Source: Volvox africanus
Taxonomy: Eukaryota > Chlorophyta > Chlorophyceae > Chlamydomonadales > Volvocaceae
Length of the DNA: 64,000 nucleotides
Assembly: GCA_030268105.1 (NCBI GenBank)
Contig: BSDZ01000023.1
Coordinates: 1,488,001-1,552,000 of the forward strand
Direction: 5' to 3'
Position 1 is the stretch's first letter. Each line of letters opens with the position of its first letter. The notes beneath the pieces were generated by a model. The model saw only the letters and a list, made by a program, of their open reading frames with translations, ran no database searches and was not told the DNA's origin. Both the position numbers and the translations under genes were made by a program. This document shows positions 1 through 9,252 of the stretch, in pieces.

Positions 1-47
1 ATTTAGGATCAAGTACCCCTCAGGATACGATGTATGGTGAGACTCAC

Positions 48-2222
48 CAAGTATTTGGAGAATTCGGAATGGCAGCGACAATGACGTAGTTGAGCGACCC
101 GCCGTTATGCGCCTTGCGCAGCTGTAAGTGGTAGTCGCTCATGCATAGATTCGGTGGGTCGCTCGTGGAAACGTCCTCCACATTATCGGCGTCCTTGTTG
201 CCATTTCTCCAGTCGCTCGGATACAGCCAGGCCTGCACAGTATTTGAGGTGCAGGCATGCATTCGGTAATAAGTAAGGCAGCAGCATCAGGTTTCAGCCC
301 CCCCGGGCGCCGCGCCGTTGTCTTTTATTTGTTCATGGTCATAAAGTCACTCATGCACGTGGTCCCTTTGCTTATTGTATGTATGTATGTATTGTTTTGG
401 GTGTTTCACTGTGGGCGACTTCAAAGACGAGCACCGGGGGTCCTGACCGGACCGAGCCACAGCGCCACAGCATCTATGCATGTATTTATGTATGCATCTA
501 TGTATGCATCTATGTATGTATCTATGTATGTATTTATCAATGTGTTTATCTATATACCTTAAGATCCCCCGAACCCCCGGATCCCCCCCGATCCCCCCCC
601 CCGATCCCCCCCCCATCCCTCCCGATCCCCCCGGATCCCCCCCGATCCCTCCCGATCCCCCCCGATCCCTCCCGATCCCCCCGGATCCCCCCCGATCCCC
701 CCATCCCAGCATCCTCCCATCCCCCCATTTCTTCATCCTCACATTTCCAATTCCCCCTTTCTCCATCTCCCGCTCCCCCCGTCCCTCCATGCCCGCATCC
801 CCGCATCCCCCCATCTCCGCGTCTCCCCCTACCCGCATCCCCCCCTCTCCCCATCCCCCCATCCCCCCATCCCCCCATCCTCCCATCCCCAATATTCCCC
901 CATCCGAACATCGCCCCATTTCCCCAACACCCCATCCCCCTAACGCCCCATATGAAGAAACATCATTATTGTTTCATATATAAGCAGCACATGTGTACTT
1001 ATGTAACACCCCTAATACATGCGGCTATATACATGTAGTAGATACCACCACTGCTTCACACAACATGGCGGCTTCGTTTCGCGCGTAAGCAGCACATGTG
1101 TACTTGTGTAACAAGATGGATATGCAACGATGATACATTTTGAGGTGACCTTGAGCAGGCACAAGCCGAGGCAGGACTTATACGTAGTACGTAGGGTGAA
1201 TGATGGCCCCAGGTAGATCCATTGATAGCGGATTTGTATTCGTTCAGATCCTCCTATTTACCAGTCAAGCCCTACCTAGGCTGTTGTTGCTAGAGGGATG
1301 ATGATGAGCTATCTAGTGGGCAGCGCCCTCCCCCCCCGGTGATTGATATGTGGATCGTGGATGAATCGTGTAGGACGTGGTTTTAGTCGCGGCTTGTGAC
1401 AGCCGTCAGCTTGTGAACTGACCGCGCGCGGGGGTGCTAAAATGACAGCTAGATGGCGTTATTGATCCGCTAGCTAGGTTCTGCTAGACGCTGGTGGTGA
1501 GTGCTAAACCTAACAAATGCATGCTGATGAGCTCGATTGGAATGAATAATTGATGAGGGGAGAAGCAGGGCTCGTGCAGGTTAGTGGGCCGCCTCTGCTG
1601 GGGAATAATTCCACCTTGTAATAACACTTCCATATAGATAGGTACGCACAAAATGCATCCGATGCAGTTGCACACACATGCGCACTACCCTTACCCGGTT
1701 GCTTCCGTTAAGGGGGTTATACACCCCGACGGAAAAGGTGGCGCAGGTGTCATCCCTTATTCTGAAGGCGCCTTGACTGCCGAACAGTGCGCCGTCCTTC
1801 TTGTTAAAGATGTACATGCCAGTGGGCACCATGTCAGGTACACGGGTTTCGTAGCCCGGCATGCAGAGTGTGGCGGCTATTGCTTTGCCGTGCACCATTG
1901 TGGCATCCTCAAACTCAAACCTATGCTGGGTTAGGTTGATGAACACCACAATATCTGCCGCAGGCTTAAGCATAAAGAGCAGTAGTACATCGAGTCCGGC
2001 CAGAAGCGTGATGCTTATGGCACTAAGAGCCAGGTTTGCTGAGATCTCGGCGAATGATATGCCCGTAAAGATCTCCTTCTCGATCTTGAGGATCGTGTAG
2101 AAGGCATCCTGGGATGAAGCAAAGAAACAAAAGCCCTCTTGGCTGAATTTCTTGCGTGTTGCCGCCATATCCTTGGACTCCTTTAGCTCTTTCAGGTAGG
2201 CGATGTGCTGCTCAATAAAACC
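48..2222 (-). CDS. Unrecognised membrane protein, 3' part beyond window
   Basis: Two exons join in phase: 2222-1695 (176 codons, after a TGCAG acceptor, ending before GTAAGG) and 232-48 (after GTGCAG, ending before a strong GTGAGT donor). In-frame reading past that donor meets TGA at once, so the gene most likely continues past the left edge. The first exon has a charged, Lys/Glu-rich start (LKELKESKDM), then a long hydrophobic stretch around residues 70-100 (SITLLAGLDVLLLFMLKP) fitting a membrane span, then a polar domain with YETRVPDMVPTGMYIFNKKDG. The second exon continues the polar domain (LYPSDWRNGNKDADNVED). I do not recognise the family. The start codon is not assigned; an earlier exon probably lies upstream of 2222. 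That it is a real gene is likely from the long open frame and matching splice phases. Confidence 0.6.
368..545. repeat. ATGT tetranucleotide-rich tract
   Basis: Imperfect ATGT/ATCT repeats, densest at 474-545. Any reading frame here gives only repetitive Met/Tyr/Cys/Ile strings, so open frames over it are not genes. It lies downstream of exon 232-48 and may be in non-coding DNA. Confidence 0.75.
555..950. repeat. C-rich minisatellite (GATCCCCCC / CATCCCCC units)
   Basis: About 390 bp with extreme strand bias: C-runs of 4-9 separated by GAT, CAT or GGAT. The units drift from GATCCCCCC at the left to CATCCCCCC at the right. It is open in several frames on both strands (Pro-rich on +, Gly-rich on -), which is a property of the repeat. 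The G-rich strand could form quadruplexes. Confidence 0.85.
951..1694. other. Intron-like stretch between two exons of the first gene
   Basis: This lies between exon 2222-1695 and the ATGT/C-rich repeats. A 29-bp near-repeat (AAGCAGCACATGTGTACTT) occurs at about 982 and again at about 1088. Positions 1430-1610 resemble 12890-13075, a dispersed repeat described separately. No other gene is visible. Confidence 0.5.
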
Positions 2223-3382
2223 CTGCATGCACGGATGCATGCATGCATGGGGGATTGCTGTTAAGTACATACCGTTAGCACAAGTTATTGTTGCACGCGG
2301 ACAATCAATTAGCCAATCACGACACGACGAATGCACACCCGAAAGTAAGGGTGGTGTGGTGATGCATTATTGATGGTGGTGGCTTATGTTGTCTTACGGT
2401 TCGATTATCATCGATGCGACCAGACAAGATGATAAGCGAACGTAATTATGCATTGTTATCAATAAATATACATCTATATATTTAGCTAGTTATGCATTGC
2501 GTAATCCATGCAATCGGGATTCTTTGCCTTGGGTTGCCAGCTGTATTAATGCGCCAACCAACGAATGTTCGGATCCAGCCGGTACACATAGTTAATGAGC
2601 ATTAAATGGCATTTATTGTTAAGTTTTTAAATTATAGTTTATATCTTATTACTTCAATGCTGTCATGATCGATGCATAAGTGTGCGAAGTGTGATGACCA
2701 TAGTGGTTAGTCAGCAACCGAATACTGATATTCGGCTATTCGCATGCATAAATATGCCGGGAAGGCTTGTAAATGAAAAATTTACTGCATGCGAATATCA
2801 GTGATACGTTTGCTAGGGCTTATCGCACTTGCGGATCGACGATCTGGTGTGATATGTACCGTGTATCGCTATCACGAGTATAATATATGTGAGGACGGCC
2901 GAATAACATACGCCTTTACTGATATCTAATCGGACAATCTTCAATATTATCGTATTGAACTAAATTACGCTACATGTGGCCCGAGCCAAGCCTGAGCATT
3001 AATAGCCGGTTAGATGATGATCACCTGGCGTCGGTTCTGATAGCCAAAATGCACCGCATCACATCTATTGGACTTTAAGTTGTACCCTTTTCACTCTGAA
3101 GTCGTCCGCTGCCCCTAAGATCACGTCCGAATGCTTTGGTCTGTCTTGTGAGCATTCGGCACTTGGCACTTAACGTTTAGATGTGTGACCCAAATGTCGT
3201 ATCTGTCATGCAGCCCTGGCCCCAGGCCTGATCGGAAGATGTCCATCATTCACAGTTCATCCTGGATGGGCTATACTACCCCCCTTAGACACCCAGGATA
3301 CTACACCAAGCAATTCAGCTAGCTGGATGGCGACATTACATATATAGACTTTGCACTGTCGTTTACTACGCAATCAGATCCC
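2223..3382. other. No gene recognised; AT-rich with one repeat copy
   Basis: Moderately AT-rich DNA without long open frames or convincing exons. It probably holds the 5' part of the first gene (an unrecognised upstream exon). A degenerate copy of the 105-bp dispersed repeat lies at about 3190-3305. Confidence 0.4.
3190..3305 (-). repeat. Third, degenerate copy of the 105-bp dispersed repeat
   Basis: Shares GATCGGAAGATGTCC, CATCCTGGAT and CCCAGGATACTACACC with the copy at 8395-8503 in the same orientation, in the same order and at similar spacing. It is the most diverged of three copies. Confidence 0.55.
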
Positions 3383-4719
3383 TCAGTCCCCTTCCCCCAT
3401 CTCAAGGATTGCTACAAACCATAGAAGGTACTGGGAATAGGTGTAACTAACAGCTAGCAAGTGAAGAACAAGCAAGGAAGGCGAAGATAGAGCAAGCAGT
3501 GATGCGGTGCCTGCGTGCTGCTTTAAAGTGCTGTTAATACACAACTCCGTGCAGATCTCCCGCAAGCACGCACGTGGCAATATATATTTGCATGCATGTA
3601 TTTGTAGCAGCATGCAAAGTGATGACAATGGTTGCCTGCACAATAGACCCCCCAGTACACAATAACACCTGGGCTGCCTGCCCACCTGGACTTCACCACC
3701 GCGGGCATTAATGAACTGATTGGCTTTTTTAGACGTCATGAAGACCACTCCGGAATCGGCTTTGGGTGCGTTGTCACCCTTTCCCAGCAGAAGGGAGGCA
3801 TTAGGAGGATCCTTGCAGCAGGGACGAGGTGGATCGCAGCAGCACGGCCCTGGCGGCCCTGGCGGCCCTGGCGGCCCTTCTGGCCCTGGCGGCCCTTCCG
3901 GCCCTGGCATCCCTGGCGGCCCTGGTGGCCCATGCATCCCTGGCATTCCTGGCAACCCTTCCGGCCCTGGCAGCCCTTCCGGCCCTGGAGGCCCTTCTGG
4001 CCCTGGCAGCCCTGGCGGTCCTTCCGGCCCTGGCGGTCCTTCCGGCCCTGGCGGTCCTTCCAGCCCTGGCATTCCTGGCAGCCCTTCCGGCCCTGACAGC
4101 CCTTCCGGCCCTGGCGGCCCTTCCGGCCCTGGCAGCCCTTGCAGCCCTTGCAGCCCTTGCAGCCCTGGCGGCCCTGGCGGCCCTTCTGGCCCTTGCAGCC
4201 CTGGCGGCCCTGGCGGCCCTTCTGGCCCTGGCGGCCCTTCCGGCCCTGGCAGCCCTTGCAGCCCTTGCAGCCCTTGCAGCCCTTGCAGCCCTTGCAGCCC
4301 TGGCGGCCCTGGCGGCCCTTGCAGCCCTGGCGGCCCTGGCGGCCCTTGCAGCCCTGGCGGCCCTTGCAGCCCTGGCGGCCCTTGCAGCCCTGGCGGCCCT
4401 GGCGGCCCTGGCGGCCCTGGTGGCCCTGGCGGCCCTGGCAGCCCTGGCGGCCCTTGCAGCCCTGGCGGCCCTTGCAGCCCTGGCGGCCCTGGCGGCCCTG
4501 GCGGCCCTGGCGGCCCTGGCGGCCCTGGCGGCCCTGGTGGCCCTGGCGGCCCTGGCAGCCCTGGCGGTTTCACCATCGGCGTCCAAGCACATGTGTGCAC
4601 AACCTTGTAAACCATATCTTTGTGCCGCTGCATCTCAAAAACCGTGGTGGCATGGTGCACGGTGGCGACTAGCACTTCCACATCCGCCTCAGCCAACCGG
4701 TCAGTGTTGAACGGACCCA
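3383..4719 (-). CDS. Collagen-like open frame fused to duplicated GBSS exon (possible alternative last exon)
   Basis: The frame is open from 4828 to a stop at 3383. The first part (4719-4570) copies the GBSS terminal exon ([16 protein letters not shown], then HKDMVY). A 63-base in-frame deletion removes the segment equal to [20 protein letters not shown]. After [15 protein letters not shown] come about 75-80 uninterrupted Gly-X-Y triplets ([12 protein letters not shown]), then a Cys-rich cap ([15 protein letters not shown]) and a charged tail to the stop. The acceptor GCAG|TGGGTCCG is kept and has the phase needed to follow GBSS exon 6, so this could be an alternative terminal exon. Without splicing, the first ATG is at 4633. 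Frames on the other strand and in other phases are also open because of the repeat. It may equally be an unexpressed pseudo-exon. Confidence 0.5.
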
Positions 4720-4820
4720 CTGCGAGCAGCAGCGCGGGACAACAAACAGGGAATGGCAGCAGTGATGCATCGGTATCAGTGGACTTTTTAAGTACGACAG
4801 ATTCCGTCCTTGATTGAAAA
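4576..4820 (-). repeat. Partial duplication of GBSS last intron/exon
   Basis: Positions 4609-4820 match 9615-9826 essentially base for base at a constant offset of 5006. The match takes in about 100 bp of intron, the acceptor and the exon start. Left of this the match goes on at 4576-4606 against 9519-9550, after a gap where 63 bases of the parent are missing. Near-identity, even in the intron part, argues for a recent duplication or gene conversion. Confidence 0.9.
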
Positions 4821-4858
4821 ACCCTCAAAAACCCTCAAAGGCCCACCTGCACCAGAGT

Positions 4859-4965
4859 GTAGTATCCTGGGGTATCTAAGGCTAATATCCAGGATGATCA
4901 GGAAACTGGACATCTTCCGATCGGGCCTAAACAGTTCGGCGGATATTGACACAGAGATACAATTC
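4859..4965 (+). repeat. Left 105-bp inverted repeat
   Basis: Begins GTAGTATCCTGGGGTATCT and matches the reverse complement of 8395-8503 with scattered single-base differences. Confidence 0.85.
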
Positions 4966-5850
4966 AGAGACGGTCCCATTCCTGATGCCATGCAATCATC
5001 ACCCCGCACAGAGCTTGCCCCCCAACACAGGACGCTTCTCTGCCCAACACTACTCAACCCCAGCACAGCATGCAGCTCAGGCCGGCCCATCCTCAGGGAC
5101 AGGGGCTCCGTCCTGGGTGATGATGCAGACCGGACACTGGAGGGACCCCAGGGTGTGCCAGCTGTAGGCTTACAACAGCATGCCAGCCCCCGTTGCAAGC
5201 AGCCCAACAGCAGCCCGTTAGTGAGACCAGGCGCTTGCTATGCAGCATAACCCTGCTGGTGACACTGGTGAACCGCCACCCCGATTGGGCCCCACGAATG
5301 TGGCTCCATCCCAGGCCCCAGCAACTCAAATGGCCTAAGCCAGACAGCAGACTGGGCTGCCACCCACAACACCAGGGCAGGTGAGGCCCAACCTGCCGGG
5401 ACACCACAGAGGAGTGCCCAATTGTGCTGGCCGTGCATGAGCACATTGTCCAGCATCTGCCACCACACCAAGCAGTGGCGAATGGCTGTATGCTCCGGAA
5501 ATACCTCTGGCTGGTCCACGCACCACCTGGCTGCGAACAATCACCCTGGAACATAATCACCCTGGCGGCCCTCTCCTCCATGGAAATTGCTGCCTCCGCA
5601 CAGCCAAGCGGCGATAGGTACGGGAGGCGGCAGTCAAGGAGCAGACAGCAATAATAGAGCAGCAACAGCAGCAGCAACCCCAACAGCAATAACAGCAACA
5701 GCATCTGGGGCCCAAACAGCGACATATCACTGACTTCTTTGCCCGGGCAGGAGGTACATCTTAGCAAGAGGGGCCATCGCTCACTGCCTGGGTGGATGGT
5801 GAGCTTACACAGACTGGAACTGGTGGGGTGACAGGAACAGCCACAGCAGC
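4966..5850. other. GC-rich, frame-broken stretch between left repeat and bacterial tract
   Basis: Contains several overlapping medium open frames on both strands, none convincing, and a CAG/CAA-rich run at 5645-5702. The + strand near the right end has Gln-rich and KQRHITDFF coding segments interrupted by stops. It is best read as decayed mobile-element coding sequence. Confidence 0.4.
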
Positions 5851-6157
5851 GACAGGAATAATTAAAACTTTGAATTTATTTGATCTTCTTTACGTTTGGT
5901 AACAGATTTACCTAGATATTCTTGTCAAATTCTTACCTCAAGTACAATTACACATAATATATAATTCTTCTATCTCAGCTAACTCATGAATTCCGTACTT
6001 AAAACTAATTAAATTATGTAGTTTTTGCAGGAATAAAATCAATAAATAATGAAGTAACGGTCAAGCCTTCTATTGCCAAGCATTTCTTAGTTTTTCGCTC
6101 CATGAAAGGAGTAAAAAATGCAATTCTAACCGAATAGATGAGGGAAGTAATTAAAAG

Positions 6158-6308
6158 AAGCTAGCGGCTGTAGGAGTTTCATTTTTGTTTGCAGTTGCAT
6201 TTTGCTCAACGCTTACGCAGGAGGGATATTTTGAAGATAATTCTATTAAACATCCGGAATTAATCAGACAGCTAGACATTGTTGCTTACATTAAGATCAT
6301 TACGAAGC
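6158..6308 (+). pseudogene. RecJ-like exonuclease fragment (rickettsial)
   Basis: About 50 codons read without a stop: KLAAVGVSFLFAVAF, then QEGYF, then HPELIRQLDIVA. This resembles the RecJ region that follows the DHH motifs, where rickettsial proteins have a conserved 'LAAVGVSFLF' segment and then a 'LDIVALGT' segment. The frame ends soon after IVAYIKIITK. It has no start and no catalytic motifs and is clearly a fragment. Confidence 0.5.
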
Positions 6309-6379
6309 CATACTGATCTGATCCACCAAATAAAGCAAAAGGAGTCGTCCACCAATATTGAACGATATAAACGCCAAGG

Positions 6380-6442
6380 GCTGAGCGTTTAGGAGTTAGT
6401 AGATCTGGCATACAGAAGGCTCTTAAGCAATTAAAGATGACG
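6380..6442 (+). pseudogene. Possible IS630-type transposase N-terminal fragment
   Basis: A 20-codon piece (AERLGVSRSGIQKALKQL) has the spacing of a helix-turn-helix from IS630-family transposases common in rickettsial genomes. It is followed by a stop in a Lys-rich context. It is too short for firm assignment; any HTH protein could give this. Confidence 0.3.
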
Positions 6443-6520
6443 TAAAAAAGCTTTATGAAGTATAAGCAATATTTTAATTATGGACAGAAGCAAATTGTCG
6501 ACATCCCAAAGACCCACATT

Positions 6521-6581
6521 ACCCCAGGAGTAGTTAGGTTATACACAAAAAAGGGTTATAGTGTTTTTGTCGAGAAGTCGG
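6521..6581 (+). pseudogene. PntA-like (NAD(P) transhydrogenase alpha) N-terminal fragment
   Basis: Reads TPGVVRLYTKKGYSVFVEKS. This matches the N-terminal pattern of PntA proteins, where the first helix and strand run 'TPEVVK-L---GY-V-VEKGAG'. The frame breaks directly after Ser, where composition becomes less AT-rich. Confidence 0.55.
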
Positions 6582-6583
6582 TG

Positions 6584-6795
6584 ATCTATACTTGTCCATT
6601 TCTTTTTGGAAACTACTACAGGCAGTAACGGCATCTTCTAACGCTTCCTCAACCATTCCTAAACCTAGTTCTGCTCTAGATAATTGCACCATGCCGCATA
6701 ACGAGCACTTCGAGCTGTTGCTGTCAGCAGGAAAATCTGGCTTTTTGCGGGTTCTGACAAAAGAGGTAAGACTGCGGCCATCTTCTAAACCTTAA
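6584..6795 (-). other. Unassigned helix-rich open segment
   Basis: The minus frame reads SLCGMVQLSRAELGLG, then MVEEALEDAVTACSSF, then QKEMDKYRS without a stop. It looks like amphipathic or TPR-like helices. It is less AT-rich than its surroundings, so whether it is rickettsial or host is unclear. Confidence 0.25.
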
Positions 6796-6867
6796 TTGAA
6801 AGAATACAAAAATATTTTTGCCAGTGTTAAAACATCCTTTTTTTAAGGAGAGCTGGCATATTTTAAT

Positions 6868-6951
6868 ATGCTAAAGAATATAAATGTTAATATTACACTT
6901 TTTCTTTTTATAAATATGCTTGCTATCAATTATGCTTTAGGTGGGAAATAG
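6868..6951 (+). CDS. 27-residue bacterial-style signal-peptide ORF
   Basis: ATG at 6868, stop at 6949. It begins MLKNINVNITLFLFINMLA, a lipophilic signal-peptide-like N-terminus ending INYALGGK. A purine-rich AAGGAG lies about 20 bases upstream (6845), further than usual for a ribosome-binding site. It is probably the truncated start of an exported rickettsial protein, convergent with the MnmA fragment. Confidence 0.35.
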   Translation: MLKNINVNITLFLFINMLAINYALGGK

Positions 6952-7030
6952 CAGAATAATACCAAACATTCATCCAAATCTATAAAATGCCTGCAAGTTC
7001 AACCATTTCTTTGGTTCAGAATCTAAAGAT

Positions 7031-7312
7031 TTATCCATAAGCATTTATTTGGCCTCGTCTAGATCTTTTAGTAATCCATCCGCCACCTAAAACCCTTGTA
7101 TTATCATACAACACACATGCCTGCCCTGGAGTAATTGCTTTCTCCTCTGCAAGCGTAGTAACTTCAATTTTATCATCACTAATTAAATTGATTTTTCCCT
7201 TGATGCCAGAAGTAGTAGACCTAACCTTAGCAACAATATCAATGTCGTTAGCCAATTTACTTCTTTTATAATAAGTTTAGTTTTGAATAACGTTGACTCC
7301 GGGCCAATATAC
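7031..7312 (-). pseudogene. mnmA: MnmA (tRNA 2-thiouridylase) C-terminal fragment, rickettsial
   Basis: About 94 open codons starting VYIGPESTLFKTKLIIKEVNWL and ending at a stop at 7031. The order matches the C-terminal domain of MnmA: the 'GPE--LY--' strand, '-VNWL', 'AKVRSTTSGIKGK', then the conserved 'TPGQACVLYD---VLGGGWI' end. The residue choices and AT-rich codons are typical of Rickettsiales. The N-terminal PP-loop ATP-binding domain and the catalytic cysteines are missing. Homology stops sharply at 7312, where host-like DNA starts. This is the best-supported bacterial fragment here. Confidence 0.85.
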
Positions 7313-8394
7313 ACTTAGTGGCTGTGAACACGCCCGGGCAGTGGCTGACTTGGACACGGCTGCATTAGTTCAGTGTATTGCTGGGGGTGCCCTACCATGA
7401 CTCGGAGCAAGTAGGGCCTCAGTACCCGATCCTAGCAGTTTTAGGGCAGCGTATGCTGTGTGCTGAGGCAGTGGGGATCACAGTCTGATCAGCCGTCTTA
7501 GCAGAGAGGGCTCGGCGGGGAGGGGGGAAAGGGTCTGGGATTGTGGGGCGTGTGGAGTACTGGGCAGTGAGGAGGTGCAGGCGGTCGGTGGGAGCCCACC
7601 TGAGAGTCTGAGTGGCCCCATTCTTGCACGTTTAAGTTCCTGAGGGTCTTGCGTGATAGCAGCAGAGGGAGAGCGGTGCTGGTGCTGGTTGAGTTTTTGT
7701 CCGTGGCGTGTTTGCTTCCTGGGTGGTTTCGCTCTTGGAGCGGGCCCCGAGGAGTGCGCTGGGTAGGTTAGACTTTCGTCATCATTTGCTGGAGTTTGGG
7801 TCCGTGGGTGTGCGGGACGTGGTGAGTGCGTGATTTTTTTGGGGGTGATCCCAGGTGGAATCGGGGTCTTGGACTGGGCAAGGGGGCTGCCCAGGACGCA
7901 GTGCAGGGCAGTAGTCTTTATGTGTTTCAGGATGGTCTGGCCTTGGCTGTAGACCATGCCTTTGGGCTTTAGATGGGGGCCCGTGCTGGCTTGTCTTTCC
8001 TCCCGCAGTCCTAGCTAGGCCTTTCTGGTCGCCCTCTAGTGCACTGAGTGCCACCGTTGTGTCAGGCCTCAGGGCGCCCTTGCCCATCCCGCTCTAGCTG
8101 CCCACCTGCTCTGCACACAGATCACTCGGGGTCTGCCACTTGCACCCAGGAAGCGCGGTAGAGCGGCTACTTCGTCGACAGTGCATATGTGGTGTCTTGG
8201 TGTGTGTGGTCATTGAGCCTGGGGCTCAGTAGAGCTTGGTGGCTATCTATTATTATTTGGCTAGCCTCTCTGGCTGGTTTCTTCCTCAGTGCTGCTTGCC
8301 TTGCCTGCCACGCATCCCTGTCCCGTCTAGGGCGTACAGTCCCTCCTGAGTGCCTTCCTCCTGCTTTGTGGACTTAAGTAGGTGGGGCCCTTGT
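7313..8394. other. GC-rich stretch without recognisable gene
   Basis: Between the bacterial tract and the right inverted repeat. There are only Pro/Thr-rich open frames on the minus strand (7478-7957, 7782-8087) and no domains, so it is probably mobile-element remains. Confidence 0.4.
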
Positions 8395-8503
8395 GTTGTA
8401 TCTCTGTGTTAATATCCGCCAAGCTGATTAGGCCCAATCGGATGATGTCCAGTTTCCTGAACATCCTGGATATCAGCCTTAGATATCCCAGGATACGACA
8501 CCT
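8395..8503 (-). repeat. Right 105-bp inverted repeat
   Basis: Reverse complement of 4859-4965. The encoded peptide on the minus strand is CRILGYLRLISRMFRKLDII, parallel to the left copy. Confidence 0.85.
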
Positions 8504-9252
8504 TGGCGCCCCGCCCCAGACTGCCTGGTGTTGGTGCCGGCAGTCATGGTTGTGCCGCTGCTGCGGTTGAGCAGGCCGGCCCCTATGAGTCCGGTTCTTG
8601 ATGGTTTCTTCGTAGTGACTGTCCATCAGGCGGTCTAGAGGGCCCTCTTTAGGTCAAGCGAGCAGCTTGTGTTCTCCCTTGCTGCCCCCCTGTCGCATTT
8701 CTGCGTGTTGGCCAGGCTCTGTTCCTGCACTTGTGGGTCTGCCTGGCTGTGTGTGCTTGCGTGCGGGAACGCCCACAGGCTTGAACCAGGGAGTGAGGAT
8801 TGTGGCAGGACAAACGAACGTATGCAGCTGCCCTTTCCCCTGCATTGTGGTTCGGCTCGGTTAGGGGCCCCTGGCGCTCGTACGTGCCACTTGTGCACGA
8901 TTCGGACTGCCAACGGCTTGCTTCGTAATAAGAACCGGGGTGGTAAATGAAGGGTCTGTCACAGGGAACCTGTGACAGTAGTATGAGCAGTAGGGGTATG
9001 CAGCACGGCTCTTCAGTCGTGTCCCTGTCCGCCCTCACCGGAAGGACAGACCGTCATCGGCGGTTGAATCCTCTGCCGGGACGTGCGAACCCATGGCCCC
9101 TAAAGGGGCCATGAGGTCCGAAGTGGCTTAGAAACCCACCTAAAGGCCAGTAGGTGGTCTAATCGGGGCTGGCACATGGATAGGGGCCGCAGAGAGCAAG
9201 AGAAACTGCGAAATCAAACAACCCGGTGAACCCAAGCGGCCCCAACAATGGG
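8504..9252. other. Non-coding stretch with short palindromes, downstream of GBSS
   Basis: No domain-bearing frame. Short self-complementary sites include CTGTCACAGGGAACCTGTGACAG at 8956-8978 and TGGCCCCTAAAGGGGCCA at 9093-9110. This is the expected 3' flank of GBSS. Confidence 0.4.

Larger units (their letters stand above)
5850..7312. other. Rickettsiales-derived AT-rich insertion
   Basis: Base composition changes abruptly from GC-rich to about two-thirds AT at about 5850 and back at about 7313. The tract holds short fragments that read like Rickettsiales proteins on both strands: RecJ-like, IS630-like, PntA-like, a small signal-peptide ORF and the MnmA C-terminus. These genes are not expected together, so the tract looks like rearranged endosymbiont DNA rather than a bacterial operon. 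Eukaryotic-looking sequence flanks it on both sides, which argues for a nuclear insertion, although an assembly chimera cannot be excluded. Confidence 0.75.
4859..8503. mobile_element. 3.6-kb segment bounded by 105-bp inverted repeats; probable decayed transposon
   Basis: The ends are inverted copies of a 105-bp sequence (4859-4965 and 8503-8395) with roughly 88% identity by eye. Both copies encode the same peptide in one frame (ILGYLRLISRM, RKLDI, ADI-TEIQ), with differences that mostly keep similar residues, so the repeat may be part of a protein-coding element. Inside are GC-rich, broken frames at 4970-5850 and 7313-8394, around an AT-rich bacterial-like tract. At 5719-5760 (+) a short frame, stopped upstream, reads KQRHITDFFARAGG, which resembles a PCNA-binding or transposase-tail motif. 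No transposase core was recognised. Confidence 0.45.

Noticed and set aside
347..1038. Several 130-220 codon frames on both strands
   Set aside because: All lie over the ATGT and C-rich repeats and carry no domain.
3720..4710. Long open frames on both strands over the collagen-like tract
   Set aside because: They arise from the 9-base repeat. Only the minus frame that is continuous with the GBSS segment is meaningful.
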